The notes beneath the pieces were generated by a model. The model was not told the DNA's origin. It did no database searches and saw only the letters and a program-made list of their open reading frames with translations. A DNA stretch of 64,000 nt from Trema orientale. Taxonomy: Eukaryota > Streptophyta > Magnoliopsida > Rosales > Cannabaceae. Location of the stretch: NCBI GenBank assembly GCA_002914845.1, contig JXTC01000110.1, positions 772,228 to 836,227 of the forward strand. Direction: 5' to 3'. Shown here piece by piece: positions 1 through 10,998 of this stretch (its first letter is position 1; every line of letters starts with the position of its first letter). The translations under genes were made by a program, and so were the position numbers.

Positions 1-998
1 GATGTTGTGGGTGACAGTTAATTAAAGATTCCTTATTCAACTGGTATAAGACCAGTTGACATTATAGGAGAGTTTGTACGGGTTTAGGATAATTGGGTAA
101 TACTTGGACTTTTAATTGAATATGTAAACTGAGGGAATTTTATTAGGATGAGTATATTCCTATTACTATTGAGACTAGTCTATTTTGCAACTCTAAACAG
201 GCGTTATATTCAATCAAATTATGAGAGACGGTGAAAAAGCTACAATATAACTTGGTGAGATGGCTCTTGGGACGTTTAGGGTAGGTAATTATGGGTTTTT
301 GAATTTTCGGTTTTGTGAAAGCTGAAAGTGGAATTATGGACTCTTGGGGTTTTTTGGGAGTGTGGATACCGAGTAATTATTTTTTTCTGAGAGAAACGCT
401 TACTAGTAATCTCATATGGATGTAGGCAATAGGGCCGAGCTGCGTTAAAAACTTGTTTTTTTCATTTTGTTTTGTATGCGTGCTTAGGTATGAAGTTATT
501 CTAGAATTTAGATCAAAACTTTGTTCTTTGATGCATGTGTTAAAACACCTGATTTGTCCAATAAAATCAAGATAGGCAGTCCTGAAAAAAAGGGCTGTTC
601 AAAGGTCATCGTTGACTTTTGGAAATAGAGATTCTAATTAGATTTTACAAAAGGTAAATACATAAGAAATAGAAACATCACCTGCTTTCACAACGTCCAA
701 TTTTTATAATCACACACAAATGCAATCCTTCTTTTATTAATGTCTCTTCTTTTTTTCTTTATACATATTTGCAGGAGCACAATAAAATTACTGGGATACT
801 GACTATTACACAAGCCACATGCATGAGATGGCAATGAAGAAATGATCAAAATTAACAAACCAAATAAAACATTGACTTCGCTACTTGGAGAATAGGAGGA
901 AAAGGCCAAAGATCATTTTGTATCTTCTTCCCTTTCCAAGCTTGGACTGTAAGAAGGAAAAGGAAAAAGTAACCACTTTCTATTATTGCTAGTTTTCT
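1..998. other. Non-coding left edge, possible LTR-retrotransposon remnant
   Basis: I find no convincing gene here. The stretch around 405-455 (a GGATGTAGGCAAT-type run followed by GGCCGAGCTGCGTTAAAA) resembles the conserved leader seen inside many plant copia-type LTRs, so about 200-560 may be a decayed LTR. No matching second LTR, primer-binding site or polyprotein is visible beside it. The part from about 690 to 998 probably includes the 3' untranslated region of the minus-strand aquaporin gene. Confidence 0.3.
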
Positions 999-3900
999 CT
1001 AACTAGCATTCTCTACATGCAGATGGAGACCAAAAATTGTCTCGAAACTTCTGGTGATTGAAGCGCGCTGGCTGCAACGGCTTTGTCAATTGTTGGTAAC
1101 AATTTGCCTTTTGCATGGGGCCGCTTCTTTCTATTTTTCTCTCGCTTTACTATACAATTTTGGATCTTTATTGTGCCTCTGTATATAGAATGAGTATAGA
1201 AGTGGGCAGGACCTGATTTATAGCCCATATATATATGCACGCAAAATGGTAAATCTTAAATCTTGGGGAATAGTTGAATCCTGAAGGCGACGACAATTTA
1301 TTAACCTTTTTTTTTTAATAATAGAGTAGAGCAGCTCATATTATGTTGTGATCTGCACTTAAAATAAAATGTTAATATTATATCAATCAAGTAATTTAGT
1401 AGAAAGATCATGTAATTTAACCCCCCCAGTGATAGTTTTTGTATTACCCTGTATATTGGAAGAAGACTGATAAGGACTTGCTGAAGGGGCATCCACACGA
1501 CTAGAGTCATCATGAACCTAATTGCAAAAACACCAAACTTAATCTGTTGCTTGATTGGGACAAGGAAGGTCCTTAATTACCATGCTGACTTGTTTACTGT
1601 CTCTAAAGGAGACTTGATTGTTATTGATATCTTCTCTAGTCTCTTTGATTGTAACATTCTATTGTAAATCTCTTTTAAGGCCTCATTTAAAAGCACCATT
1701 TTAAGTCATATTGAACCAACAATCCATGACAAGAAAACATTCTTTACCTGATTTTGTGGTCTGTCCGAGAGCTTCACGACACTGTAAGTAGCTGCCCCAG
1801 CTAAGGCCCCAACTGGCGGTGCCACCAGGTATATCCATAACCCTTTAAAATTCCCAGCTGCAACTGCCGGACCCAGACTCCGTACAGGATTCATTGACCC
1901 ACCTGTTGCTGTCCTGCCATGGCCATGCCATTTCAAAATTTAATTTCATTACCTAACAATTAGGATTTTTTCTATGGCTTTTAATATTTGTTTTGTATAG
2001 TAAAATGAATTATGAATATTTTCTCGACAAAGACCACAAGGACTTTCGAAACATTGATAAAGAACACTCCCAACAGTTACGCCCTTTATAACACAAGAGT
2101 CTTTCGTAAATAGACAAAGGAAGGAATATCCTATCAAAAACACATCACTTTATTATGTAGTGCGTTTGTAAAACAAGATTCCCTCCTCATGTTAGGCGTG
2201 CGTTTGCATGTTTTTATGAAGGGTCAAAAGTGGGATTCTCTTTAGGGCTTTATGTCTAGTCCATGCTTGTTATAATATTCTCCAATATTTATATTTTACT
2301 TCTAAGAATAAAAAACAAAGTGTTTCCAAACACACCTTTGAAATTTTTTTTTTTTCTATTTTCGCTCCCATAAATTTAAGCAACTCAAATGGTAATAAAT
2401 ATTAGTTGCTTGGTAATTTGGGAAGGAGAAGAACAAATTAAATTGTACAAACCCTGCTACGAGACTGTTCAGTATAACGGTAGCTCCAACTGCTATTCCG
2501 GCCAATTCTCCTACCTGTCAAGTTTCCTCTCAACCATAAGAAATCAACGACATTTTTGCAACAAAACTATACGTAATTCCAGTGACTCTACGAGTACTTA
2601 CAGCACGGGAATCCGTGGCCACAGCAGTTACGATAAACATGAGGATGAAGGTAACGACGAACTCGAGCGCAAATGCTTGGTGATCGTTCACCGTAGGAAC
2701 CGTAACTCCGCCTGACATGTAGGGGTGAAAGGCGGCCTTGAGAACGAAAGAGGCGGAAAGCGAAGCTGAAACCTGGACAACTATGTAAGGGAGAACTTGG
2801 GCCCAAGGGAAGTGCCGCACTGCTGCGAAGGCGATGGTTACCGCAGGGTTTAGGTGTGCACCAGAGATGTGGCCAGTTGAAAAGATCACCACCATCACTG
2901 CCAGCCCCGCACATGCCGCGTTTCCTACTAGGCCTCCAGCTGATCCGTCGTGCTTCTCGTTCACGATGGGAGCTGCTGCTGCCCCAAAAACCATGATGAA
3001 GGTTCCCACAAACTCCGCTCCTAGCTGCGAATATGTACACAGAATTAATTCTCCATAGATTATAAAAATGTGTATATGTAGACACACATGTTACATGTCT
3101 ATGTGATGAAGCCCTTGGAATGTTATTTCGCCTACATTTTTAAATTTGATTCTTAGTTTCTATGAAGAAATACAATACGTGAAGTAAAAAAAAAAATGTC
3201 AAACAAGCCGTGTCGCGTGTGTATGTAAACGCTAGCTGTTATGAGTTCATGATCAATTAGACGTTAATAGGGAGACTACATATATTATAGTGAAAATCAA
3301 ATATTGTCTTATGGTGGGAAAGAGAATCATAAACCCCACTCATGTAAGACAAAATCCTATATTTAACCATGTAAATATTGTTAAGACATATCACACAAGT
3401 TATTAATTAGTTATACTTGTACACTATTTGATTAAGTTTCATCCGAATGGATAAAAATACAGGTATGTACATATATAACTTAACACATACGAATTCATAA
3501 TATTAAGTAAAAGAGCATTAATATTTATAGCAGCATAACTTGTTACGTGGTCTCATAGGTTATTGAAGTTAAAAAGTAGGTTGTCATTGATGATTTCTCT
3601 ACTCCAGGTTACGTAGTATAGTACTATCAGTCTATAGATGATGAAAGAAGCCTTAGACTACTATATCAAGTGACCTTTTCCTCACACGACTTTTGTGTTT
3701 TCACCCATATTTAGGGGGATTATACGACCTTTTTCGGTCTTTAGAACATGCATGGCTTAATAATTTAAAAAATGAAAATGGATAATTACGTAATTATATA
3801 TTTTACATTTTAATCTTTGATTCAGTTTATATTTTGTATTATGATCCTTATTAACTTTGTTTTTAGATTTAAAATTTATAATAAACTTATTCTTTTTGGA

Positions 3901-4179
3901 TCAAACACTAATTTTAACTATTGATCCGTAATAATAACGGTCAAAATTGTTTATTGACATTCATAGAAGATATGAATTTGCTACAAATTTTGTGTGTCAA
4001 GAACAACATTGAGGAAAGGTATAAACTAAAATAAAAATCGAAATACAACATATGATTACGTATATATCCCAAATGAAAACCCGGGCCAAGTTTGAAAGAC
4101 CGAAGTTAAAGAGGGGTTTGTGTACCTTGCGGACAAGAGAAACATTGGAGGCAGCCCCCACGCAATTGAGCCCTGCCAT
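999..4179 (-). CDS. NIP-type aquaporin (NIP5;1/NIP6;1-like), N-terminus unresolved
   Basis: This is a nodulin-26-like intrinsic protein, a membrane channel of the subgroup that in other plants carries boric acid and small neutral solutes. Exons read on the minus strand: 4179-4126 (or 4172-4126), 3024-2602, 2514-2453, 1913-1748 and, tentatively, 1067-999. Junctions use GT/AG and keep frame. Visible motifs are NVSLVRK before the first membrane helix, LGAEFVGTF at helix 1, GHISGAHLNPAVT (first NPA box) and GGSMNPVRSLGPA (second box, NPV, with the pore Arg directly after it). The NPV box and overall similarity place it near NIP5;1 and NIP6;1. From the ATG at 4179 the product would be about 257 residues. 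That is shorter than the usual near-300 because the N-terminal tail exon, normally TPGTPG-rich, is not seen upstream. The ATG at 4179 overlaps a possible acceptor (GCAG), so it may not be the real start. The last exon is chosen only because it gives an RSF-containing tail like relatives; that part is weak. Confidence 0.85.
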
Positions 4180-4252
4180 TTGAAGTATACAAGTACTTTT
4201 TTTTGCTAAATGTACAAGAACTTAGTAATATCTTCTTCAAGATTTCAGCTAT

Positions 4253-4281
4253 AGATATATATATATATATATATATATATA
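4253..4281. repeat. (TA)n microsatellite
   Basis: A run of about 14 TA units upstream of the visible aquaporin exons. It is a simple sequence repeat with no other content. Confidence 0.9.
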
Positions 4282-5058
4282 AAGGAAAGAATAAACATTT
4301 GTGGTGCGCACATATTATTAATTTTAGTGGTTACAATTAATTTGTTTGAAATTATAATCCCCATAATAATTTTTTATAAGTAATACATCTGATGCTTGTA
4401 ATAATGTTTTTTGAAAAGTAATATGCTTGCAATTAATTTGCTTTTACGTCGTCATTTATGTCGTATTTACAGTAGATATATAAAAAGTCAAGATGGTACC
4501 ACAAACTATATATGGCTAGTAAGACGTTGTACTCGGCCGCCAATGTCTTTATGAATCGACGTCGTATGGGCTGCCTACGTAAGTGTACGGAATAACTCAA
4601 TAAGTTTGCCTTGAAACATTAACAAGATTAAATAGCTATAGAAAAACAAACGAAAAAACTAATAAATGCTGGAAAATCTATAAAAATTGTATCCACAAAA
4701 AAGGCTGAGAAATTAGTTAAGATATGCCATACTCTTACTGTTAATCTGTTTAATAATTATATGCCTAAAAGACAAGATGAAATTCTATGAGTATTGCATA
4801 ATCAGGACTCGAGTTGCGTTAGTCAAAAAATTTTATTTTATTATTATTTTTTTTTTTTCAAATGCATCTTCCGAGAAATTTCGGACGTATGATTAGATAT
4901 AAGGATATACATGCATGTACATTCTCATGGGAATTAAACAAAGCAAATGTGTCACATCGAGTTGCCTACTTGCTTGAAAAAGACTGAATACATAATGAAA
5001 GGAAAATGTACCTTATGTGTACATGATCATGCCAAACAAACATATATGTTTAAAATTA

Positions 5059-5229
5059 GGGCGCGTCTACAGTAGGGGCGTCCCTACGTAGGACCATGTC
5101 TATACACCGTTGAATGGGAATCTGTGTATAAATAGATTCCCTACAGATTCCCGTTATTCTCCACAGATTCCTATCCAACGGTGTATAAGGGGTGGCACTA
5201 CGTAGGGGCGCCCTACTGTAGCCCTCCCC
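5059..5229. mobile_element. Foldback MITE with 9-bp target duplication
   Basis: A 171-bp palindromic element. The left arm contains CTACAGTAGGGGCG followed by TCCCTACGTA. The right arm contains the reverse complement, TACGTAGGGGCG followed by CCCTACTGTAG. Inner arms also pair (ACACCGTTGAATGGGAATCTGT with its near-reverse-complement about 60 bases on). It is flanked by a perfect direct repeat TTAAAATTA at 5050-5058 and 5230-5238. A 9-bp duplication fits the Mutator-like superfamily; that assignment is inferred. It lies between the divergent aquaporin and rhodanese genes. Confidence 0.85.
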
Positions 5230-5885
5230 TTAAAATTATTTCAAGTCAACTAATCCAATGTATATATATATATGCGCACCAAGTTTTTTTTTTTTATCTA
5301 TATTGTTTTGCCGAATTAAAATTAATTACGCGCATCTTTTCACGATAAAATATAAAAAGAAAAAAAGCACTAAAAATAGGTATTTATTTTATTATTTTTT
5401 TAATTACTCAAATTATGATAGTAGTTATATAATAATTTAATGGCTAAAAAATAAGTACACATGGATAGGTAGAAAAAAAAAATCTTATTGGATTGAGAAC
5501 CTATATATATTCATGCTCTAATAGTATATGTGTTAATATATACACATACACATAAACAATACAGACTGTACATATTGTATAATATTCTAGGTCAATGGTG
5601 ATGATTTAAACTATTCATTATTTAACACAAGCAAACACATAATTTTTGTTTAATAATTTGTACATGGAGTAGTACTGGAGAAGAATGTCAACTTTACAGG
5701 TAATAATAATTAAGTACCATTTGAGCCAAAAATCATACATTGAAATAAAAATATGTACACTTATATTGAAGTGGTCAACCTCTCCGTATCTGTTATACAC
5801 TGTACAGATTAACACTTATAGATACATCCCTGAGCTAAAGTGCATCATATTAGCGAGCTTTGCTAGCTACAGATTCTGTTCATCA

Positions 5886-7445
5886 ATGGCTGCCACCAAG
5901 AAGTGAGATTAATATTTTTGACAATTAATTTCCAGTAGAGATATATTTATTTTGAAATTCAAAAGCTAATTACATGATCATTTAATCAAATTTTTTAGAG
6001 CTGAAGATGTTGTGAACGTGGACGTATATACAGCCAAAGGTCTTCTTAGCACAAATCACCATTACTTAGACGTCAGGTCAGTGATCCCTGTGCCTAAAAA
6101 TAAAAAAACCCTTTTTTTTCCCCCCCTATATGGTTTTTTGTTTCGGAGAAAACAAATCTGTCATTAATTGGAATCATTAAGCACAGCAGATAAAACAAGT
6201 GTTGGAAAATCTTTCAAACGAAATAAATCCCCTAAGTGCAAAGTAATCTATCGACTGGCAAGCACACAAGACGCACTTTTTTTTTTTTTTCGGGATAAAC
6301 AAGTACACAAGACGCAGCTTATTACAAACAAAATTAAAAGGAAAATAAAAATAAAGGATTTTTTTTTTTTTTTGTGGTTTTAACAAATTTTCTTTTGAAG
6401 GACTGGATTAATCTTCACTCTTGAATTAACCATAAAATTACAAAAGAAATTAAAGGTGTTCATACTTAATTTATTCATGGAGTATGGAATTTTATCATAA
6501 GCAGGACGGTTGAGGAATTCAATAAGAGCCACGTCGATGGTGCCTTGAACGTTCCTTACATGTTCATCACCCAGGAAGGTTGCAATTTTGTATGACATTC
6601 TTTTTACTATAATTATGTTCTTTTCCTTTTCCTTTTTCTTTTTCTTTTTCTTTTTCTTTTTCCTTTTTTATACTTCGTCTTCCCGCTGAACTTCTTGCAT
6701 AAACGTCAATTTATTAGTTAGAACATAAAATATAAGAACAAAATTAGACTAAAGAATTCATGTACAAACGTTTTTAATAGAAGAAAAAAGGAAAGAGAAG
6801 GTTAAATTGCAAGCCGAATTCAACTCTGATCTAACTTTTTAATTCTGAGGCTGGTTGATCACCAGGTAGAGTGGTAAATCCAGATTTCCTCGGCCAAGTT
6901 TCTGCAGTATTCAAGAAGGAAGATCATTTAGTTGTGGTAATTACAACACTCTGTTCCTTTCTAGAATTTGTATGCCTTGGTTTGTACAGGCAAAAAATGT
7001 GGCTTTTAAGTTTAATCATTTCACTTCTGCCAGTGGCTTTTGTTATTTTATTATGCATAATATCAATAATTCTTTAATATATCGATGGGAAAATATAGTT
7101 AAGTAAGAACAACTAATTCATATCTGACAATTGAAAACTAACTTGTATATATTAATTGAAGGCGTGCAATAGCGGGGGTAGATCACTTCGGGCTTCTGTG
7201 GACTTGCTTAATGCTGTAAGTTTATTTTAACGGATTAAGCTTCCTGGTTTTCTATTCTTTTATTATGAATATGATTATTCCTTTAAGTGGAAAAAATGTT
7301 CAAAAGTTGGAGAAATCAAAATGCAATACAGGGTTTCGAGCATGTGAGCAACATGGAAGGGGGTTACTCCAAATGGGTGGACAGTGGACTTGCAGGTGAC
7401 AAACCAGGAGAAGAGTTAAAAACAGCATGCAAATTCCGCCCCTAA
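5886..7445 (+). CDS. Single-domain rhodanese, thiosulfate sulfurtransferase 16/18-like
   Basis: A rhodanese-like sulfurtransferase, a family that moves sulfane sulfur from thiosulfate or persulfides to an acceptor through a catalytic cysteine. Six exons: 5886-5902, 5999-6076, 6505-6578, 6866-6936, 7162-7215 and 7332-7445. Every junction is GT/AG and keeps frame. They encode 135 residues, a normal length for the plant STR16/STR18 group. Landmarks are HHYLDVRTVEEFNKSHVDGA (start of the fold), VPYMFITQEGRVVNPDF, the active-site loop ACNSGGRS with its Cys, and the C-terminal GGYSKWVDSGLAG and ACKFRP. The first coding exon is only 17 bases (MAATKK up to the junction), so the start depends on splicing at 5903. 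No organelle targeting peptide is apparent, so a cytosolic product is likely. It is divergent from the aquaporin and convergent with the zinc-finger gene. Confidence 0.93.
6620..6669. repeat. Intronic (TTTTC)n pyrimidine tract
   Basis: About 50 bases of tandem CTTTT/CTTTTT units in the third intron of the rhodanese gene, roughly 40 bases downstream of the exon ending at 6578. Confidence 0.85.
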
Positions 7446-8049
7446 ATTGCTCCTCTTGCCTAGCTCGAGCCAATACTAATACTGTCTTTGCAATGTGGTT
7501 TGGTTTGCCTTTTTCATTTTCTGTCCTGTTATTAGTTTCAAAAGAACTTTGTAAGAATAAGGTAACCTTTAGTTTTTCCCAACTCAATGAGTCATGGCAA
7601 TAATGATTCAATTGAAAAATAAAACAAAATTATACATCTTTTCTTTGATTAATTGTCCAACTCGTCAACAATCTTTTGTATCCCAGTCTTGTACTCTATT
7701 CTTTCAATTGACATAAACCAAAAGCGGAAATAGGAACAGAATCAATGAAGACTGTAGAAGAAAACATTGTAGTCGAATTTATATCGATCTACTTCATAAT
7801 TTCTCTATCACTTCACATCACATAAGCATAAAAACGTACTCGAATCAGTTCATGACTGAGGCACTTGCACAAGAAAACTCAACATGCGTTTTAGACAAAA
7901 ATAGCTTCCAAGTAACAATCTCTGTTATATACTGAAATCAAATTCACATTCTTGCTGAAGTTCTAGTACTCCAGTCTATTGCCCTTTTAATCCCCAAGTT
8001 AACACATGGTCCTAAAAGTGGATCAAGTATTCATCAGAATTCCTCAGAC

Positions 8050-9661
8050 CTAACAAAAAGTGCAGTCCCTAGACCAATGTCCAGGCTTACCACATTTATA
8101 GCATGTACCTGAAGAAGCAAAAGCAGAAGCAGATCTTCCTCCCAACTCAGCCGTAGGATTCGATGACGGAACGGAACAATCTCTTGCCCAGTGTCCTTCC
8201 ATTCCGCACTTAAAACAGGAAGACCCAGTTCTCACATTGTAGCTTGAGTTGTTTGTGTCACTCAAGTTATAACTGACCTTAGAAGCAGTGACCGGACGAC
8301 CAACTGATACAGTCTGCTCATTGCACCACTTGAAGAAACCGCAAGAACTTCCCTATTAAGAAAACCCATAAACCAGAAAATGATTCATTGACCATGACAG
8401 GTCCAGATATCAAGTTTAACAAAACATAAATCACTAAAACTCTACCTCATGACAATGCAAGAAGTACCTGATTAAGTAGATACTGAAAAAGCAACTTAGA
8501 AAACTGTTATCCATATCCATATTCAATGAAGTAAGAGGCTTTACTCCGCTTTGTTAAATTCCAAACACTTTGCTTACACCAAGTATTACACACATATATT
8601 ACACAATTACATACAATGCTAGCTAACCCAACACTGTCAACTTGAAAAACTTTCAAATTAAACAATACAGAAATGCTCAAAATTTCGTTTTGTATTGTCT
8701 CTATGCTACAAAATCTAATAATAGCAAACAATGGAAGATGCAATGCAAGAAACCGAATTGAGCACTGTTGAAATATATACATGTATGACACATTACCTGA
8801 TTTGCAGGACAACGATAGAATTGCTGGCCTACATTGTTGCCAGTTTTGGCTGTCAAAACCATGCATAAACCAGCTCCACATGGACATTGAAGACCTGGGT
8901 AGGAAGAATTACTTGTATAACTCCCACCCGCCATGGAATTAGCTCCAGAAACATTGTCACACCACTCAAAGAAACCACATCCTCCATTTTCCTGCACAAA
9001 AATTAAAATTAAAAAACAAACCCCCAATAAAATTAAAAGTAAAAATAAAAATAGTGAAACTTGAGCTTTTTAGCCTTACCTGACGAAGAGGGCATTTATA
9101 AAACTTTCGACCCCGATTCTTTTCAGTATTTGCGGTCAGAACCGTACAAATTCCCAATCCACAGAGACAGCTCTTCTCAGGAATCGAAGGGTCACCACCA
9201 CCACCGCCATAATTACCATGATGCCCTCCTCCTCCTCCGCCATCGCAATCGCGAGCCCAATGCCCCGACTTGCCGCATTTGAAGCAGGAATCGCCGCCTC
9301 CGGCGAATGCGTCGTCGTCACGGCCTTTGGGTACTCTGCCGCGCAGAGGATCGGAGGCCGCGGTCGGGCGTAGTAGGAGGGTCTGATTGCCTTTGAGAGC
9401 CGCCAAGTACACACCATCATCGGCGGAGGAGGAAACTTGTTTGGCAATCGTAGGGGAAGCGAAAACGACGGCGTTTGCGGCGGAGGGCGTGATCCTCCGG
9501 CGCTTGGAGGCGAGCGCGTTGGCCTCAGCGGCGGCCACATGAGAAAGGAAATCTTCGTCGTCATCGTACTCTTCTTCTTCGACTTCGATGAATGACTTCT
9601 TTCGTTCCATCTTCATTCTCCCTCTGCTGATCTGAGCTTCACAGAAATCAGAATGATCCAC
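8050..9661 (-). CDS. CCHC zinc-knuckle and GRF zinc-finger protein
   Basis: Probable nuclear nucleic-acid-binding protein. Minus-strand exons are 9661-9080, 8991-8797 and 8352-8050, with in-frame GT/AG junctions, giving 359 residues from the first ATG. Later in-frame ATGs at 9616 and 9610 are plausible alternative starts. In order: an acidic patch (EVEEEEYDDDEDF), a basic cluster (ASKRRRI) that could be a nuclear localisation signal, a CCHC knuckle (CFKCGKSGHWARDC), a Gly/His-rich linker, and a GRF finger (CLCGLGICTVLTAN through CGFFEWC). Then a second GRF finger (CPCGAGLCMVLTAK through CGFFKWC) and two more knuckles (CFKCGMEGHWARDC, CYKCGKPGHWSRDC). Both GRF fingers are split by introns at the same place, right after the FYxCPxxQ part, which suggests an internal duplication of domain plus exon. 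GRF fingers in other proteins bind single-stranded DNA. The specific target here is unknown. Confidence 0.9.
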
Positions 9662-9810
9662 TCACTCACTCGCTCTACATTTCTTTTTCTTTTTTGTTTT
9701 TTAATTTTTAATATTTTCAATTTCAATTTTGCCACTCTTGATTTTCCATTTCCTCCTACACACTTTCCCGCTTTTTTTTTTCCTGAAAATTTGTATTTCC
9801 GGAGTTAATA

Positions 9811-10170
9811 GCCCCGTTTGTTTCGATCAATTCCATTCTACTGGAATAGAAAATTTATTTGAATAGATGTTTGTTTCAATAGCTCTAAATTTTCCATTCA
9901 AATGGTCTTTTGGAATGGATGTTTGTTTCAACAATTCAGTTTTTCTATTCAAATGGTTCATCAGTCACATCAACTATTGGAATGAGTTTTTTGTGTCTTG
10001 AATGAGAATGAAGGGGAGGAAGTATTTTTGAATGGTCTATTTCAATGCTCTCATTCTAATTACAACTCATTCTAATGTTTTCCCATTTAAATATCTCTCA
10101 TTTCAATTATAACCCATTCTAAAATTTCCATTTAAATACACTCATTCGAATTGGCGAATCAAACGGGGCC
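9811..10170. mobile_element. MITE-like foldback element
   Basis: A 360-bp stretch begins GCCCCGTTTGTTTCGATCAA and ends with the matching inverted sequence TTGGCGAATCAAACGGGGCC. Inside, many GGAATGG/CCATTCC-type words occur in both orientations, so much of the element can fold back. Flanks share AATA on both sides, too short to settle the target duplication or the superfamily. It lies just upstream of the zinc-finger gene. Confidence 0.65.
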
Positions 10171-10270
10171 AATATCATCTTGGGTCCCCAACCTTACCCT
10201 TTGTTTCACTTGGGGTCTTTGTGTTTTTTTTTTTTTTTTTTCTTTTTAGCATTTAACTCCTCAACTTTAC

Positions 10271-10998
10271 GGCTATGTTTGGTAAGAGGCAAAGGAAAGG
10301 GAAAAAAAGAAAAGAGTACGAGGGAAAATGGTAAAGAAAAAGAAAAATGGATTATTTGATAAGAAGGAAAAAGGATATGAAAAAAAATAGAGGAGAAAAT
10401 GGGAGGGAAAAGAGTGTTGTAGGGCTCATAAAAATTTTTTACTCCAAATTAGAGAAAAAAGTGCAAGAATAGATACTTTAGTCAATCACAAAAATAAATT
10501 TATCAAATTAACCTGACATATTAATTTTTAAAACTATTATATTAAGGGTAAAATAGTCATTTTAAAACAAATTAGTTTTCTCTCCGAGAAATTTAGGTGG
10601 ATGACCAAACTTTTAAATTTGATTAAGTAAATGTCCACTTTTAAAATTTTATAGCTAAATATCCAGGTATATATATTTTTACACTGCGTATCTACTAATT
10701 TTAGTTACTATACTGAAATACACTGGGTATATAATTTTTTATACTTGATATATAAAATTTTACACTTGGTATATATGCAAATATACCGGACATTTTGCTA
10801 TAACATTTGACAAAGGGACATTTATTGAAATTGAGCCTAAAATTTGGTCATATTTCTATAAGCCCCTTTCTTTCCTTTCTTTATACCGAATAATTAGTTA
10901 AAAAAAAAAAAAGAATTTTCTTTTCAATCTTACACACTTTCTTTGCCTTGTAATTTTTTCTTTCCTCCTATTATGTTTTCTCTCTACCAAAAATAACC
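10271..10998. mobile_element. Foldback element beginning GGCTATGTTTGGT, copy 1
   Basis: The left end is GGCTATGTTTGGTAAGAGG followed by a long purine-rich arm. The right end is pyrimidine-rich and ends ACCAAAAATAACC, an imperfect reverse complement of the left end. The same terminal sequence occurs at 62213-62820, which supports a repeat family. The interior (10600-10800) has AT-rich words such as TATACTTGGTATAT but no coding capacity. Confidence 0.45.

Noticed and set aside
2389..2715. Plus-strand frame of 108 codons across the aquaporin exons
   Set aside because: It is the antisense of two real aquaporin exons and their intron, without family features.
2588..3085. Second minus-strand frame of 165 codons in the aquaporin exon
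   Set aside because: It overlaps the real frame one base shifted; only the other frame carries the NPA box and membrane helices.
7300..7611. Minus-strand frame of 103 codons
   Set aside because: It is antisense to the last rhodanese exon and its 3' flank; composition is not protein-like.
9061..9564. Plus-strand frame of 73 codons (9061-9282) and minus-strand frame of 142 codons (9136-9564) over the zinc-finger exon 1
   Set aside because: Both are shadows of the GC-richer first exon; the zinc knuckle and GRF motifs are only in the chosen frame.
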